This document shows positions 54,843 through 63,364 of a DNA stretch of 64,000 nucleotides, piece after piece; position 1 is the first letter of the stretch, and the number at the start of each line of letters is the position of its first letter. Source of the DNA: Bacteroidota bacterium (GTDB taxonomy: Bacteria > Bacteroidota > Bacteroidia > UBA4408); contig CAUJCU010000017.1 of assembly GCA_963169745.1 (NCBI GenBank), forward strand, positions 1-64,000, written 5' to 3'. The notes under the pieces are model-generated. The model was not told the DNA's origin and did no database searches. It worked only from the letters and a program-made list of their open reading frames with translations. Made by a program: the position numbers and the translations under genes.

Positions 54843-55778
54843 ATGAAAAATAGTATAAGAATTTCCGCTTTTTGTATTGTACTTACTTTTGCGCTTAGTT
54901 CGTGTAAAAAGAATTTAAACGATAACTTGTTTAATCCTGATAAGTTAACAGAATACAAATTAGAGAACTACGGAGGAACAGTTGATTTCAGGCTTAATCC
55001 TGATTACGCTATTCCAGACTCTTTAGTGCATGTTTTTCCGATATACTCAAAAACTGAATCTGAAACAGATTCTGTAAAAATTTGGGCAGTGTATATAGGC
55101 CAAATTAAAAAGAATTCAAGAGGTAAAGAGTACATTGCTAACGACTCTGTTTTTGTTTACTTTCATGGAAATAAGAGCCATATCGATTTTTATTGGCAAA
55201 GAGCAAAATTACTTGCCCATACAGGAGGTAAGCTAAAATTTGGAGTTCTTATGATTGATTATAGAGGATACGGAATGTCTGAAGGAAAATCAACCGAAGA
55301 AACCCTATATGCCGATGCTATGGCAGCAGTTAATTGGGTTAAAGAAAGAGGGGTAAAAAACCAGCGATACGGGATTTATGGCTTTAGCTTGGGATGTGCA
55401 GCTGCAACTTATGTTACTTACAATATGCCCAATAATTACAAACCCTTTTGTATTGCCCTTGAGGCCCCGTTTGCCTCTGTCGCCACTTTAGTAAATGATG
55501 GAGCAGGATTAAATATAGACCCATTATTTTTTTCAACTTTCAAATGCGATAATAATTTTAGAATAAAATATATTCAACAACCATTTTATTGGATACACGG
55601 AAAAAAAGACAAATTTATTCCTATTGAAACCAATGGTGAGGTGTTGTTTAAAAACTATACCGGTACTATTTCTGAAGCCGAGAGAGTTGAAGGAGCCGGC
55701 CATAGCGATGTTCCACAAACATTAGGCTTTACCACCTACAATCAAAAACTATACTCCTTTACAGGAAGAAGAAAATAG
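54843..55778 (+). CDS. Alpha/beta hydrolase lipoprotein (BEM46/ABHD-like)
   Basis: 311 aa from ATG 54843; the longer frame starts with TTG and overlaps the gene before. Lipobox ALSSC (C21) followed by KKN. The catalytic triad is visible: S182 in YGFSLG, D256 in GKKDKF and H287 in GAGHS. The oxyanion loop is FHGN (residues 108-111), and MIDYRGYGMSEG follows. This is the serine-hydrolase branch of BEM46/ABHD13-like proteins. The substrate is unknown and it faces the envelope. It is coupled with the upstream lipoprotein gene. Confidence 0.87.
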   Translation: MKNSIRISAFCIVLTFALSSCKKNLNDNLFNPDKLTEYKLENYGGTVDFRLNPDYAIPDSLVHVFPIYSKTESETDSVKIWAVYIGQIKKNSRGKEYIANDSVFVYFHGNKSHIDFYWQRAKLLAHTGGKLKFGVLMIDYRGYGMSEGKSTEETLYADAMAAVNWVKERGVKNQRYGIYGFSLGCAAATYVTYNMPNNYKPFCIALEAPFASVATLVNDGAGLNIDPLFFSTFKCDNNFRIKYIQQPFYWIHGKKDKFIPIETNGEVLFKNYTGTISEAERVEGAGHSDVPQTLGFTTYNQKLYSFTGRRK

Positions 55779-55796
55779 AAAATTGTTCGTACGTGC

Positions 55797-55821
55797 AGAC
55801 TTCAAAAAATTGAAGTCTTTC
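55797..55821 (+). terminator. Terminator after the hydrolase lipoprotein gene
   Basis: A 9-bp perfect stem (AGACTTCAA at 55797-55805 with its complement at 55810-55818), loop AAAA, then a short TT run. It lies 18 bases after the stop. Confidence 0.7.
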
Positions 55822-56043
55822 ATCAACTAATTGTATCTGTTTTTAAAAGTATTTGCACTTTACAACAATAGAGCTTATTCCCTTTTTTAATACGAACAAG
55901 CTATTAAACCTTAAATTTTTATTGTTTTATAAGTTATTGATTTGTGCAATACCTATACCCACAATCGCTAATATTTCATATTAGAATACAATGCAAAAAG
56001 TTAAAGAGAAATATTTTGTGATGGCAAGAAAATACCCGTAATT

Positions 56044-56970
56044 TTATTTTCTCCTTTCATTAAGGAGCTTTATAAAAGCAGTATTAAAAAGAGTAACTCC
56101 GCTTTGATTCAAATGATGCGAATCGTAAAAATGCAAGCTGTCATTTAAAGATAACTTGGTATTAAAGTTAATATAATTTCCTTGAGTGCTTAAGGTACTG
56201 TCAAAAACAGCAATATTTGGGTAACTGGAATATAAATTAGGACTTACGGGAGCAAAAACCAATAGCAAATCTATATTGTTTTTCTTTATCTCGTCTAAAC
56301 ATTTTTTAAATGCTTCTGTTTGTTTTTTCTGAAAAACTACAGGCGTTTTATTAATTTTTTCAGGATGGTAAAAGCTCATTTTTCGCTCTACAAAGCCTCC
56401 TGAAATATAGGTATCTCCATCAATTTCTGAGGCTTCGTGAAATGATTTATTTAAGCCCAACCAATCAGATTCGAAGCCATATATAAGTGCATTATAGGTT
56501 TTAATGTTATTTACTTTTAAAGCCATTTCAACCGAGTAACAGTCATTTTTATCATTGGCAATAATATCTAATGAAGATTCAACTCCGTCTGATGAGAAAG
56601 AAATGGGGTTTACTTCAAATACAATAAGTTTAGGGTGTATGGTTTTTAAATATCTTTTTAAAAGTATATAAGTTTGAATAGGGGTTTGAGAACTTGACCC
56701 CAAATTAAAAGTTTGAAACCCGTTGGCTTTAAATATTCTCGTATCAAACCCACGGTAGGCATGCGATGACCCCACAAATAGGACATCAACATTTTGGTTT
56801 ATTTTTGCTTCCTTAATACGACTAAACATGTGTCCATAAGAACCAATTTTATAGGTAAGATTGGGCTTTAGAATGTAAGGGAAACTATGTTGCCAAACAA
56901 CAAGAGCAATACCGTAAATCAAAATTGCAAACAGGATAAAAACAAATGATTGCAAAAGATATTTCTTCAT
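56044..56970 (-). CDS. SGNH-like protein paired with an MBOAT acyltransferase
   Basis: 308 aa. One N-terminal transmembrane segment (residues ~6-26), the rest probably periplasmic. The SGNH-hydrolase pattern is seen in the block I nucleophile VLFVGSSHAYRG (S68/S69), FNLGSSSQ, the N-containing FEVNPI, and the final D283-S-H-H286 (FYDSHHLN). The gene begins nine bases after the MBOAT stop, the same pairing as AlgI with AlgJ/AlgX and other O-acyltransferase systems. It probably completes transfer of acyl groups to a surface glycan. The exact glycan is unknown. Confidence 0.8.
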   Translation of the reverse strand: MKKYLLQSFVFILFAILIYGIALVVWQHSFPYILKPNLTYKIGSYGHMFSRIKEAKINQNVDVLFVGSSHAYRGFDTRIFKANGFQTFNLGSSSQTPIQTYILLKRYLKTIHPKLIVFEVNPISFSSDGVESSLDIIANDKNDCYSVEMALKVNNIKTYNALIYGFESDWLGLNKSFHEASEIDGDTYISGGFVERKMSFYHPEKINKTPVVFQKKQTEAFKKCLDEIKKNNIDLLLVFAPVSPNLYSSYPNIAVFDSTLSTQGNYINFNTKLSLNDSLHFYDSHHLNQSGVTLFNTAFIKLLNERRK

Positions 56971-56979
56971 ACGGAATAA

Positions 56980-58431
56980 TTAAAATTGAAAATAAATAAA
57001 AGGAGTTTCGTTCGTTGTCATATACATACCAATAGCAAAAAGAATTAATGAGTAAAACAAATATCTTACCGGCCTTTTCCAACGCAAACCTATTTTTTGA
57101 ATTGCATATTGATCTTCACGACCTAACCATTCTATCCCTAAAAATACTATAACAAGCATTAATGTTACCACCGCTTTCTTCATCCAATCAAAATCAGGAA
57201 TTTGAAATAACGATTTTGAAAAAATACCTCCAATATAGCTAACAGCATGACTAACATTTTGAGCTCTGAAAAATATCCAAGCAAAAACGGTTAAGATAAA
57301 AGTACTACTCATGGTCCCTATTTCTTTTAAATTAGGGAATAACTTTCCCTGAGCTACAATTTCTATATTGGTTCTATTTCGTTGTGTGAGTAAAAGAGGC
57401 ATAAAGTATAAAGCATTTAGGGCACCCCAAATAATAAAAGTCCAGTTAGCCCCATGCCAAAATCCGCTTACAATAAAAATTATAAAAGTGTTTCGAACTT
57501 TCATAAGCGTGTTACCCTTGCTTCCACCAAGCGGAATGTAGAGATAATCACGAAACCATGAAGAGAGTGAAATGTGCCAGCGTCTCCAAAATTCGGCAAT
57601 ATCACGTGAGAAATAAGGGTAGGCAAAATTTCTTAATAAATCAATCCCAAATAGTCGGGCTGTACCTAAAGCTATGTCAGAATAACCTGAAAAGTCACCA
57701 TAAATTTGAAAAGTAAAAAACAATGCCCCTAAAACCAAAGTACTTCCAGAGTAATGGGCCGAATCGTTGAAAATAAGATTTGCAAACTCAGCACAGTTGT
57801 CGGCAATCACTATTTTCTTAAACAAACCCCAAAGTATTTGCCGCATCCCGTCAACGGCTTGCGAGTAGTTAAAAATACGCTGTTTTTTAATTTGTGGTAA
57901 CAAATGTGTTGCCCTTTCAATAGGGCCTGCAACAAGCAATGGAAAAAAGCTTACGAACACGGCATATTCTACAAAGTTTCTTTCTGCTTTAATACGTTCT
58001 TTATATATGTCAATAACGTATGATAAGCCATGGAATGTGTAAAAAGAAATACCTACCGGCAAGATAACTCTTAAAGTCCATGGGTTAACATTAAAGCCCA
58101 GGGTTGTCAAGGCTTCTGAAAACGATTCAATAAAAAAGTTATAATATTTAAATACACCTAAAAATCCTAAATTCACGATGACGCTTAACAAAAACCAAAA
58201 TTTTCGTTCTTTTAAATTTTTTGATTCACACATCTTTAAGCCGGTATAGTAATCCAGCACCGTAGAGAACATTAATAAAAACAAAAAACGCCAATCCCAA
58301 CAGGCATAAAAATAATAACTTGAAATTAACAGCAACATATTTTGCAGCCCCAAATTTCTTTGCGTAACAAACCAATACAAAAAGAATACTAGGGGTAAGA
58401 AAATAAAAAAATCAATAGAGTTAAAAAGCAT
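56980..58431 (-). CDS. MBOAT-family O-acyltransferase (AlgI/DltB-like)
   Basis: 483 aa with about eleven hydrophobic segments. The MBOAT signature is clear: RRWHISLSSWFRDYLYIPLGGSKG, then GFWHGANWTFIIWGALN with the invariant catalytic His. It passes an acyl group across the membrane to an acceptor glycan. It sits between a small two-helix protein upstream and the SGNH-like protein downstream on the same strand, forming a three-gene module. Confidence 0.93.
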   Translation of the reverse strand: MLFNSIDFFIFLPLVFFLYWFVTQRNLGLQNMLLLISSYYFYACWDWRFLFLLMFSTVLDYYTGLKMCESKNLKERKFWFLLSVIVNLGFLGVFKYYNFFIESFSEALTTLGFNVNPWTLRVILPVGISFYTFHGLSYVIDIYKERIKAERNFVEYAVFVSFFPLLVAGPIERATHLLPQIKKQRIFNYSQAVDGMRQILWGLFKKIVIADNCAEFANLIFNDSAHYSGSTLVLGALFFTFQIYGDFSGYSDIALGTARLFGIDLLRNFAYPYFSRDIAEFWRRWHISLSSWFRDYLYIPLGGSKGNTLMKVRNTFIIFIVSGFWHGANWTFIIWGALNALYFMPLLLTQRNRTNIEIVAQGKLFPNLKEIGTMSSTFILTVFAWIFFRAQNVSHAVSYIGGIFSKSLFQIPDFDWMKKAVVTLMLVIVFLGIEWLGREDQYAIQKIGLRWKRPVRYLFYSLILFAIGMYMTTNETPFIYFQF

Positions 58432-58488
58432 AAATAAATTGTTTTTTTATAGTCTATGGAAAAAGTGCTGTTTTTGAATGAGCATATA

Positions 58489-58677
58489 TTACAATGATTT
58501 TTTTCTTCTTATTATTTCAAAAATTACAACTGTTAGTAGTGAAATAAAAGCAGTTCGAAAATAACTTATTATATTTACCTGTGGATAATAAAGATGCACA
58601 GCTTTAGTAATCCCAACTATAATTATAAATAGGAGAAGCCACAAAAGCAATATTCTTAAAATAATCCCAAATTTCAT
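58489..58677 (-). CDS. Small two-helix membrane protein
   Basis: 62 aa. Two transmembrane segments (residues ~5-25 and ~39-55) joined by HLYYPQVNIISYF, with a basic C-terminus RRKKSL that should face the cytoplasm. No family recognised. It is the first gene of the MBOAT module (57 bases before MBOAT), and a -7 promoter element lies upstream. It may be an accessory to the acyltransferase, but that is inference from position. Confidence 0.6.
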   Translation of the reverse strand: MKFGIILRILLLWLLLFIIIVGITKAVHLYYPQVNIISYFRTAFISLLTVVIFEIIRRKKSL

Positions 58678-58720
58678 GAACAGTAAACTATAATATCAAA
58701 AATCAGCTCAATAAATCGGG

Positions 58721-58728
58721 CAAATGTA
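58721..58728 (-). promoter_or_regulatory. -7 element for the MBOAT module
   Basis: The minus strand reads TACATTTG, an exact TAnnTTTG match, ~43 bases before the small-protein start. No -33 TTG was seen. Confidence 0.5.
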
Positions 58729-58912
58729 CTAAATAATAAAAATTTAATTATACTTGGTATTTTTATTGCCAAATAATAGAGTTCTAACTTCTTATACACT
58801 TTATAACAAAGTACCTCTTGCTGAATTTTTAATATTAAAATAAGTTTATAATTTTAAATGTGTAAGTAAAAAAATAATTTTATATTTACCCAAATTGAAC
58901 GATAAATCTATT

Positions 58913-59683
58913 ATGAGACTGAAAATTGTGGCCGGAAATTGGAAAATGAACAACACAAAACAAGAGGCTGAGGATTTAATTACAAAAACACTGAAACATG
59001 CTGCAAACGTTTCAACTCAGCAGCTTGTAATATTTGCTGTGCCATTCCCATATTTGCAACAATCAGTCATTTTAACACAAGGTAACAAAGGCTTTGCAGT
59101 AGCTGCCCAAAATTGTGCTTCGCATGCTAAAGGTGCATACACCGGTGAAGTATCAGCAGCTATGCTGGCATCTCTTCAAATTACGTATTGTATTGTTGGG
59201 CACTCTGAGCGAAGAGTAATTTACAAGGAAAATTCAGATGACATTATTAAGAAATGTAGTTTGCTTCTCGAACATCAAATTAGCCCAATTTGGTGCTGTG
59301 GAGAAAGCATAGATGACCGCAAAAATGGAAATTATTTAGATATTATTGAAAATCAACTGGAACATGAAGTTTTTAAATTATCGGAAGCTTCATTTGCAAA
59401 AGTAATTATAGCATACGAGCCCATTTGGGCAATTGGCACAGGGCTTACAGCTAGTGCTGATCAAGCTCAGGAAGTGCATCAATTTATTCGAAAAAAAATA
59501 GAAAAAAAATACAGCTCAGAAATGGCTAACAAAATACCTATCTTATATGGTGGGAGCTGTACTCCTGAAAATGCAGGAGAACTTTTTGCACAAAAAGATA
59601 TTGATGGGGGGTTAATTGGGGGGGCATCATTAAAAGCAGATTCCTTTGTTAAACTCATATCCAGAATGAATGAACTATATTGA
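58913..59683 (+). CDS. tpiA: Triosephosphate isomerase
   Basis: 256 aa from ATG 58913; the longer frame starts with TTG 58895. Glycolytic TIM barrel that interconverts dihydroxyacetone phosphate and glyceraldehyde 3-phosphate. The catalytic residues are K11 (GNWKMN), H97 (VGHSERR) and E169 (AYEPIWAIGTG), and the phosphate loops include LYGGSC and GGLIGGASL. It overlaps prmA by 14 bases. Confidence 0.96.
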   Translation: MRLKIVAGNWKMNNTKQEAEDLITKTLKHAANVSTQQLVIFAVPFPYLQQSVILTQGNKGFAVAAQNCASHAKGAYTGEVSAAMLASLQITYCIVGHSERRVIYKENSDDIIKKCSLLLEHQISPIWCCGESIDDRKNGNYLDIIENQLEHEVFKLSEASFAKVIIAYEPIWAIGTGLTASADQAQEVHQFIRKKIEKKYSSEMANKIPILYGGSCTPENAGELFAQKDIDGGLIGGASLKADSFVKLISRMNELY

Positions 59684-60506
59684 ATACACATTTAAAGTAA
59701 CTCCTAAACATCCTTTTTCCGACATTTTAGTAGCACAATTAGCTGAGTTCGGTTTTGAAAGTTTTGTTGAGAATGATGATGGAGTAGTTGCCTATATTCA
59801 AGAATCGGAACATAAGCTTGATGTATTGAATCATATTGACATTATTCAAAATCCGGAAGCGTGTACCATTACAAATTCGTATAAATTAATTCCTACGCAA
59901 AATTGGAATGCCTTGTGGGAAAGTAGTTTTAGTCCCGTTAAGATTGGAATGGAATGTATGATTCGAGCCCCCTTTCATGAAAAACCGGCAGGCTTTAAAT
60001 TTGATATTGTTATTGAACCCAAAATGGCTTTTGGAACAGGACATCATGATACGACCATGCTCATGATTCAAGAAATTTTAAAACTAAGAATGGATAGAAA
60101 AAGGGTTTGTGATATGGGATGTGGAACCGCTGTTTTGGCTATTTTAGCAGCTAAAATGAATGCCGAAAAAATAGTTGCCGTTGATAATGAAGAATGGGCT
60201 TTTAAGAATGCTATTGAAAACTGCACCGTAAACCATTGCCAACAAATATGGGTACTGCATGGCACTGCCAATGCCATTTCAAATCATAGCTTCGATTACA
60301 TTTTTGCCAATATAAATAAAAATGTTTTGTTAGCCGATATGGAAATATACTGTAAACACTTGAGTATGGACGGCCGACTTTTGCTAAGTGGCTTCTTTAA
60401 ACAAGACGTATTGGAACTAAGAAAAAAAGCAGAATCGTTAAAACTTACTTTACTCTCTCAAAACGAAAGTAATGATTGGGCTTGTATTGTTTTTGAAAAG
60501 AAATAA
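59670..60506 (+). CDS. prmA: Ribosomal protein L11 methyltransferase
   Basis: 278 aa SAM-dependent methyltransferase that trimethylates ribosomal protein L11. An N-terminal ferredoxin-like substrate domain is followed by the Rossmann methyltransferase: GTGHHDTTMLM, CDMGCGTAVLAI (SAM loop), AVDNEEWA and ANINKNVL, the last a PrmA signature. The start at ATG 59670 overlaps the tpiA end by 14 bases, which implies coupled translation. The tpiA-prmA pairing is common in Bacteroidota. Confidence 0.94.
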   Translation: MNYIEYTFKVTPKHPFSDILVAQLAEFGFESFVENDDGVVAYIQESEHKLDVLNHIDIIQNPEACTITNSYKLIPTQNWNALWESSFSPVKIGMECMIRAPFHEKPAGFKFDIVIEPKMAFGTGHHDTTMLMIQEILKLRMDRKRVCDMGCGTAVLAILAAKMNAEKIVAVDNEEWAFKNAIENCTVNHCQQIWVLHGTANAISNHSFDYIFANINKNVLLADMEIYCKHLSMDGRLLLSGFFKQDVLELRKKAESLKLTLLSQNESNDWACIVFEKK

Positions 60507-60589
60507 TAACGAACCTATTTACACAACGTATTTTAACTCAAAAATCGTATCTGATAAATACAAATTCTATACCTAAAAATTGAAATAAA

Positions 60590-61081
60590 ATGGGAATAAA
60601 TGCTGCAATTTTGGCCGAAACTTTAAAGGAGTTAGAAGGCACAAAAAAGATGATTGAACGAATCGATATGAAACATGCTGACTGGTCTCCACATACGAAG
60701 TCAATGTCAATAAAAAATTTAGCAATTCACATAGCAGTTTTGCAATCTTGGTTTGGAAATGCTTTTAAAAAAGAAGTATTTGACTTAAAAACAGATTTTG
60801 TGCCTGTCGAATTTAAAAGCTTTAAGCAACTTTCTGAAGTTATGGAAAACCAAATAAAAGAAAATATTAGCTTTATAAACACGGTTTCTGACGACTTTTG
60901 GGAAAAAGAGTTTACGTTTAAAATGGGGGATAGAATTATATTACAAGCACCTAAGAAAGTAATGTACCGTTATATGATTATGAATCACTTAATTCATCAT
61001 CGTGGACAATTAAGCCTCTATTTGAGAATACTCGACATATCGGTTCCTGGAATGTATGGCCCTTCGGCAGATGAAAAGTAG
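60590..61081 (+). CDS. DinB-like (DUF664-type) four-helix protein
   Basis: 163 aa, mostly helical. Metal-binding histidines typical of DinB-like proteins are seen in NLAIHIA (H48) and NHLIHHRGQLSLYLR. Family members are thiol-dependent or metal-dependent enzymes of mixed roles, so no specific substrate is assigned. It lies 83 bases after prmA and ends in a shared bidirectional terminator. Confidence 0.87.
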   Translation: MGINAAILAETLKELEGTKKMIERIDMKHADWSPHTKSMSIKNLAIHIAVLQSWFGNAFKKEVFDLKTDFVPVEFKSFKQLSEVMENQIKENISFINTVSDDFWEKEFTFKMGDRIILQAPKKVMYRYMIMNHLIHHRGQLSLYLRILDISVPGMYGPSADEK

Positions 61082-61118
61082 TATTAAACAAGAAGGCCAT
61101 ACGCCTCCTTGTTTAATA
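61082..61118. terminator. Bidirectional terminator between the DinB-like and E1 genes
   Basis: Arms at 61082-61097 and 61103-61118 pair over 16 positions with one A-C mismatch and a five-base loop. The AT-rich outer stem (TATTAAACAAG) supplies a T-rich 3' side in both directions. The hairpin includes the E1 stop codon (61113-61115). Confidence 0.8.
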
Positions 61119-63203
61119 TGATAATAAATAGGCTAATCGCTCTTTTACTTTTTCGGCATTAGGAAGCATAGTATGTTCTAAGGTTGCATTTAAAGGAATT
61201 GCCGGTAAATTTTCTGCACCAATTACTTCAACTGGCGCATCTAAAAAGCGAAAACACCAACTTTGAATACGACCAGCCAACGACTGTGCAAATGAATTAT
61301 GACTTGGTTCTTCAGTAATAATGAGTACCTTGCTGTGAAGCTTCACTCTTTCAATGATGAGTTTTTCATCTAACGGGAATAAAGTTCTTAGGTCCATAAT
61401 TTCAACCTGATCAGAAAATTCTTTTGAAGCACTTTTTGCCCAATAAATTCCCATTCCATAAGCTATTACTAAAACGCTCCTGCCTGATTCAACCTGAGCA
61501 ACAGAGGCCTCTTTTACTATTCTGGCCTTGCCTAAAGGAATGATATAGTCTTCATCAGGCTCAACTGTTTTGGCATCTTCTGTTCCTTTTATTTTACTCC
61601 AATATAAGCCTTTGTGTTCCAACATTACAATGGGGTTTGGATCATAATAAGCAGCTTTCATAAGCCCTTTTAAATCAGCCCCTGTACTTGGGTAACAAAC
61701 TTTTATGCCCTTTATATTTAACAATACAGACTCTACACTACTGCTATGGTATGGGCCTCCGCTTCCATAGGCGCCAATAGGCACACGAATAATGCAGCTA
61801 ATAGGCCATTTACCGTTACTTAAATAGCAAGAGCGACTAACCTCTGTAAATAACTGATTTAAACCAGGCCAAATATAATCTGCAAATTGCACTTCAACTA
61901 TTGGCTTCAGTCCGGAAATACTCATTCCAACGGTGCTTCCAATAATAAAAGCTTCCATTATAGGAGTGTTAAAAACACGATTTTCACCAAATTTCTGTGC
62001 TAAGGTGGCAGCTTCACGAAATACACCACCTAAGCGAGCTCCTACATCTTGGCCATAAAGCAAACATTCTTTATGTTTACTCATAAGTTCTTTGATTGCA
62101 AATAAAGCACTATCAACCATTACAGTCTTTTCCCTATTTTCAGGGCTTCGTTCTCCCGCTTCTTCTACAATAGGAGTAGGGGCAAAGTCATGTGTGTATA
62201 AATCTTCTGGCAAGGGATCGGGTGCTGCTAAAGCTTTCTGAAAATCATCTTTTACCCGATTTTGAGCTTCAGCTTCAAGAGCATGTAGCTTATGAATATC
62301 AATTCCTTCAATAATTAACTGCTTTTTTAGTCTCGGAAAAGGGTCTCGTTTTTCAGCTTCTTCTAAATCGTGTCTGTACCACTCTTTGCGAACTCCGCTG
62401 GTGTGATGGTTTAATAAAGGAACTCTAGCATGAAGCAGCATGGGCCTGCGTTCAGCCCTAATAATACCTAACATTTCTTGCACAACTGTATAGCTGCGTA
62501 TAAAGTCAGTACCGTCTATACTTCTTACCTCAAGTCCTTTAAATCCCTTAGCATACTCGGCAGCATCTTGTGCCTTTATTTCAGTGGCATGAGCCGATAT
62601 ATCCCATTCATTATCCTGAACTAAATAGAGTATAGGAAGTTTTTTTAAGACTGCCATTTGAAAGGCCTCAGCCACTTCTCCTTCAGTAATAGAAGCATCT
62701 CCCAAGGAGCACACAACAACCGGAAACGGCTCGTTAGGGTTAAGCAAAAAGCCTTCTTTTTCTTTATACTGTATGCCCATAGCTATGCCCGTTGCCGGAA
62801 TTGCTTGCATTCCTGTAGCTGAGCTTTGCATAGGAATTTTAGGCATATCCTCTCTGTTAAGGCTTGGATGAGAGTAATACAAGCGCCCTCCCGAAAAGAT
62901 ATCATCACGTTTAGCAAGCAATTGTAACATCAGTTGGTAGGGTGTTATTCCAATACCAAGCAAAATGCTGTCATCACGATAGTAGCAACTTAAATAATCC
63001 TGTGGTTTAAGTTGCAGCCCTAAAGCTAATTGAACTGCTTCATGTCCGCGGCTGGTTGCATGTACATATTTTGAAGTTATTTCCCTATTGTCTTCATAAA
63101 GCACGGTCATTGCTTTAGCAGTACTCATTAATTCATAGGCCTTTAGCATGGTTTCTGTCGAAACACTTTGATGGGGCTTTTTTATCACACTATCCAAAGG
63201 CAT
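61113..63203 (-). CDS. Branched-chain 2-oxoacid dehydrogenase E1, fused alpha and beta subunits
   Basis: 696 aa. Residues ~15-350 form the E1-alpha thiamine-diphosphate domain (SRGHEAVQLA, GDASITEGEVAEAF at 168-181, QDNEW at 196-200). Residues ~360-696 form the E1-beta half (YGQDVGARLGGVFREA, VEVQFADY, HSSSVE, ITEEPS). The fusion is typical of Bacteroidota. The enzyme oxidatively decarboxylates 2-oxo acids from Val/Leu/Ile, or pyruvate in a looser reading, with E2 and E3 encoded elsewhere. The TPP motif reads GDA...DN rather than GDG...NN. With IcmF it suggests branched-chain amino-acid use. Confidence 0.92.
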   Translation of the reverse strand: MPLDSVIKKPHQSVSTETMLKAYELMSTAKAMTVLYEDNREITSKYVHATSRGHEAVQLALGLQLKPQDYLSCYYRDDSILLGIGITPYQLMLQLLAKRDDIFSGGRLYYSHPSLNREDMPKIPMQSSATGMQAIPATGIAMGIQYKEKEGFLLNPNEPFPVVVCSLGDASITEGEVAEAFQMAVLKKLPILYLVQDNEWDISAHATEIKAQDAAEYAKGFKGLEVRSIDGTDFIRSYTVVQEMLGIIRAERRPMLLHARVPLLNHHTSGVRKEWYRHDLEEAEKRDPFPRLKKQLIIEGIDIHKLHALEAEAQNRVKDDFQKALAAPDPLPEDLYTHDFAPTPIVEEAGERSPENREKTVMVDSALFAIKELMSKHKECLLYGQDVGARLGGVFREAATLAQKFGENRVFNTPIMEAFIIGSTVGMSISGLKPIVEVQFADYIWPGLNQLFTEVSRSCYLSNGKWPISCIIRVPIGAYGSGGPYHSSSVESVLLNIKGIKVCYPSTGADLKGLMKAAYYDPNPIVMLEHKGLYWSKIKGTEDAKTVEPDEDYIIPLGKARIVKEASVAQVESGRSVLVIAYGMGIYWAKSASKEFSDQVEIMDLRTLFPLDEKLIIERVKLHSKVLIITEEPSHNSFAQSLAGRIQSWCFRFLDAPVEVIGAENLPAIPLNATLEHTMLPNAEKVKERLAYLLSY

Positions 63204-63231
63204 AATTTTTTTAGTTTATGTTTCAGAAATA

Positions 63232-63266
63232 CAAAGGTAAAGGTTTATTTAAAAATCGAAACACAA
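63232..63266 (-). promoter_or_regulatory. Promoter for the fused E1 gene
   Basis: The minus strand reads TACCTTTG at 63232-63239, an exact -7 match. A TTG at 63264-63266 lies 24 bases upstream, slightly beyond the usual spacing. The leader would be about 25 bases. Confidence 0.5.
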
Positions 63267-63364
63267 TTAAATAAGACAAATAAAGCTGTTAAACGAAAAA
63301 GAAAGGCTCTCTTTACGTGCTGCAATATTTAAAGCAAAATTCCGTTATTTGCAGCAATTATTCT

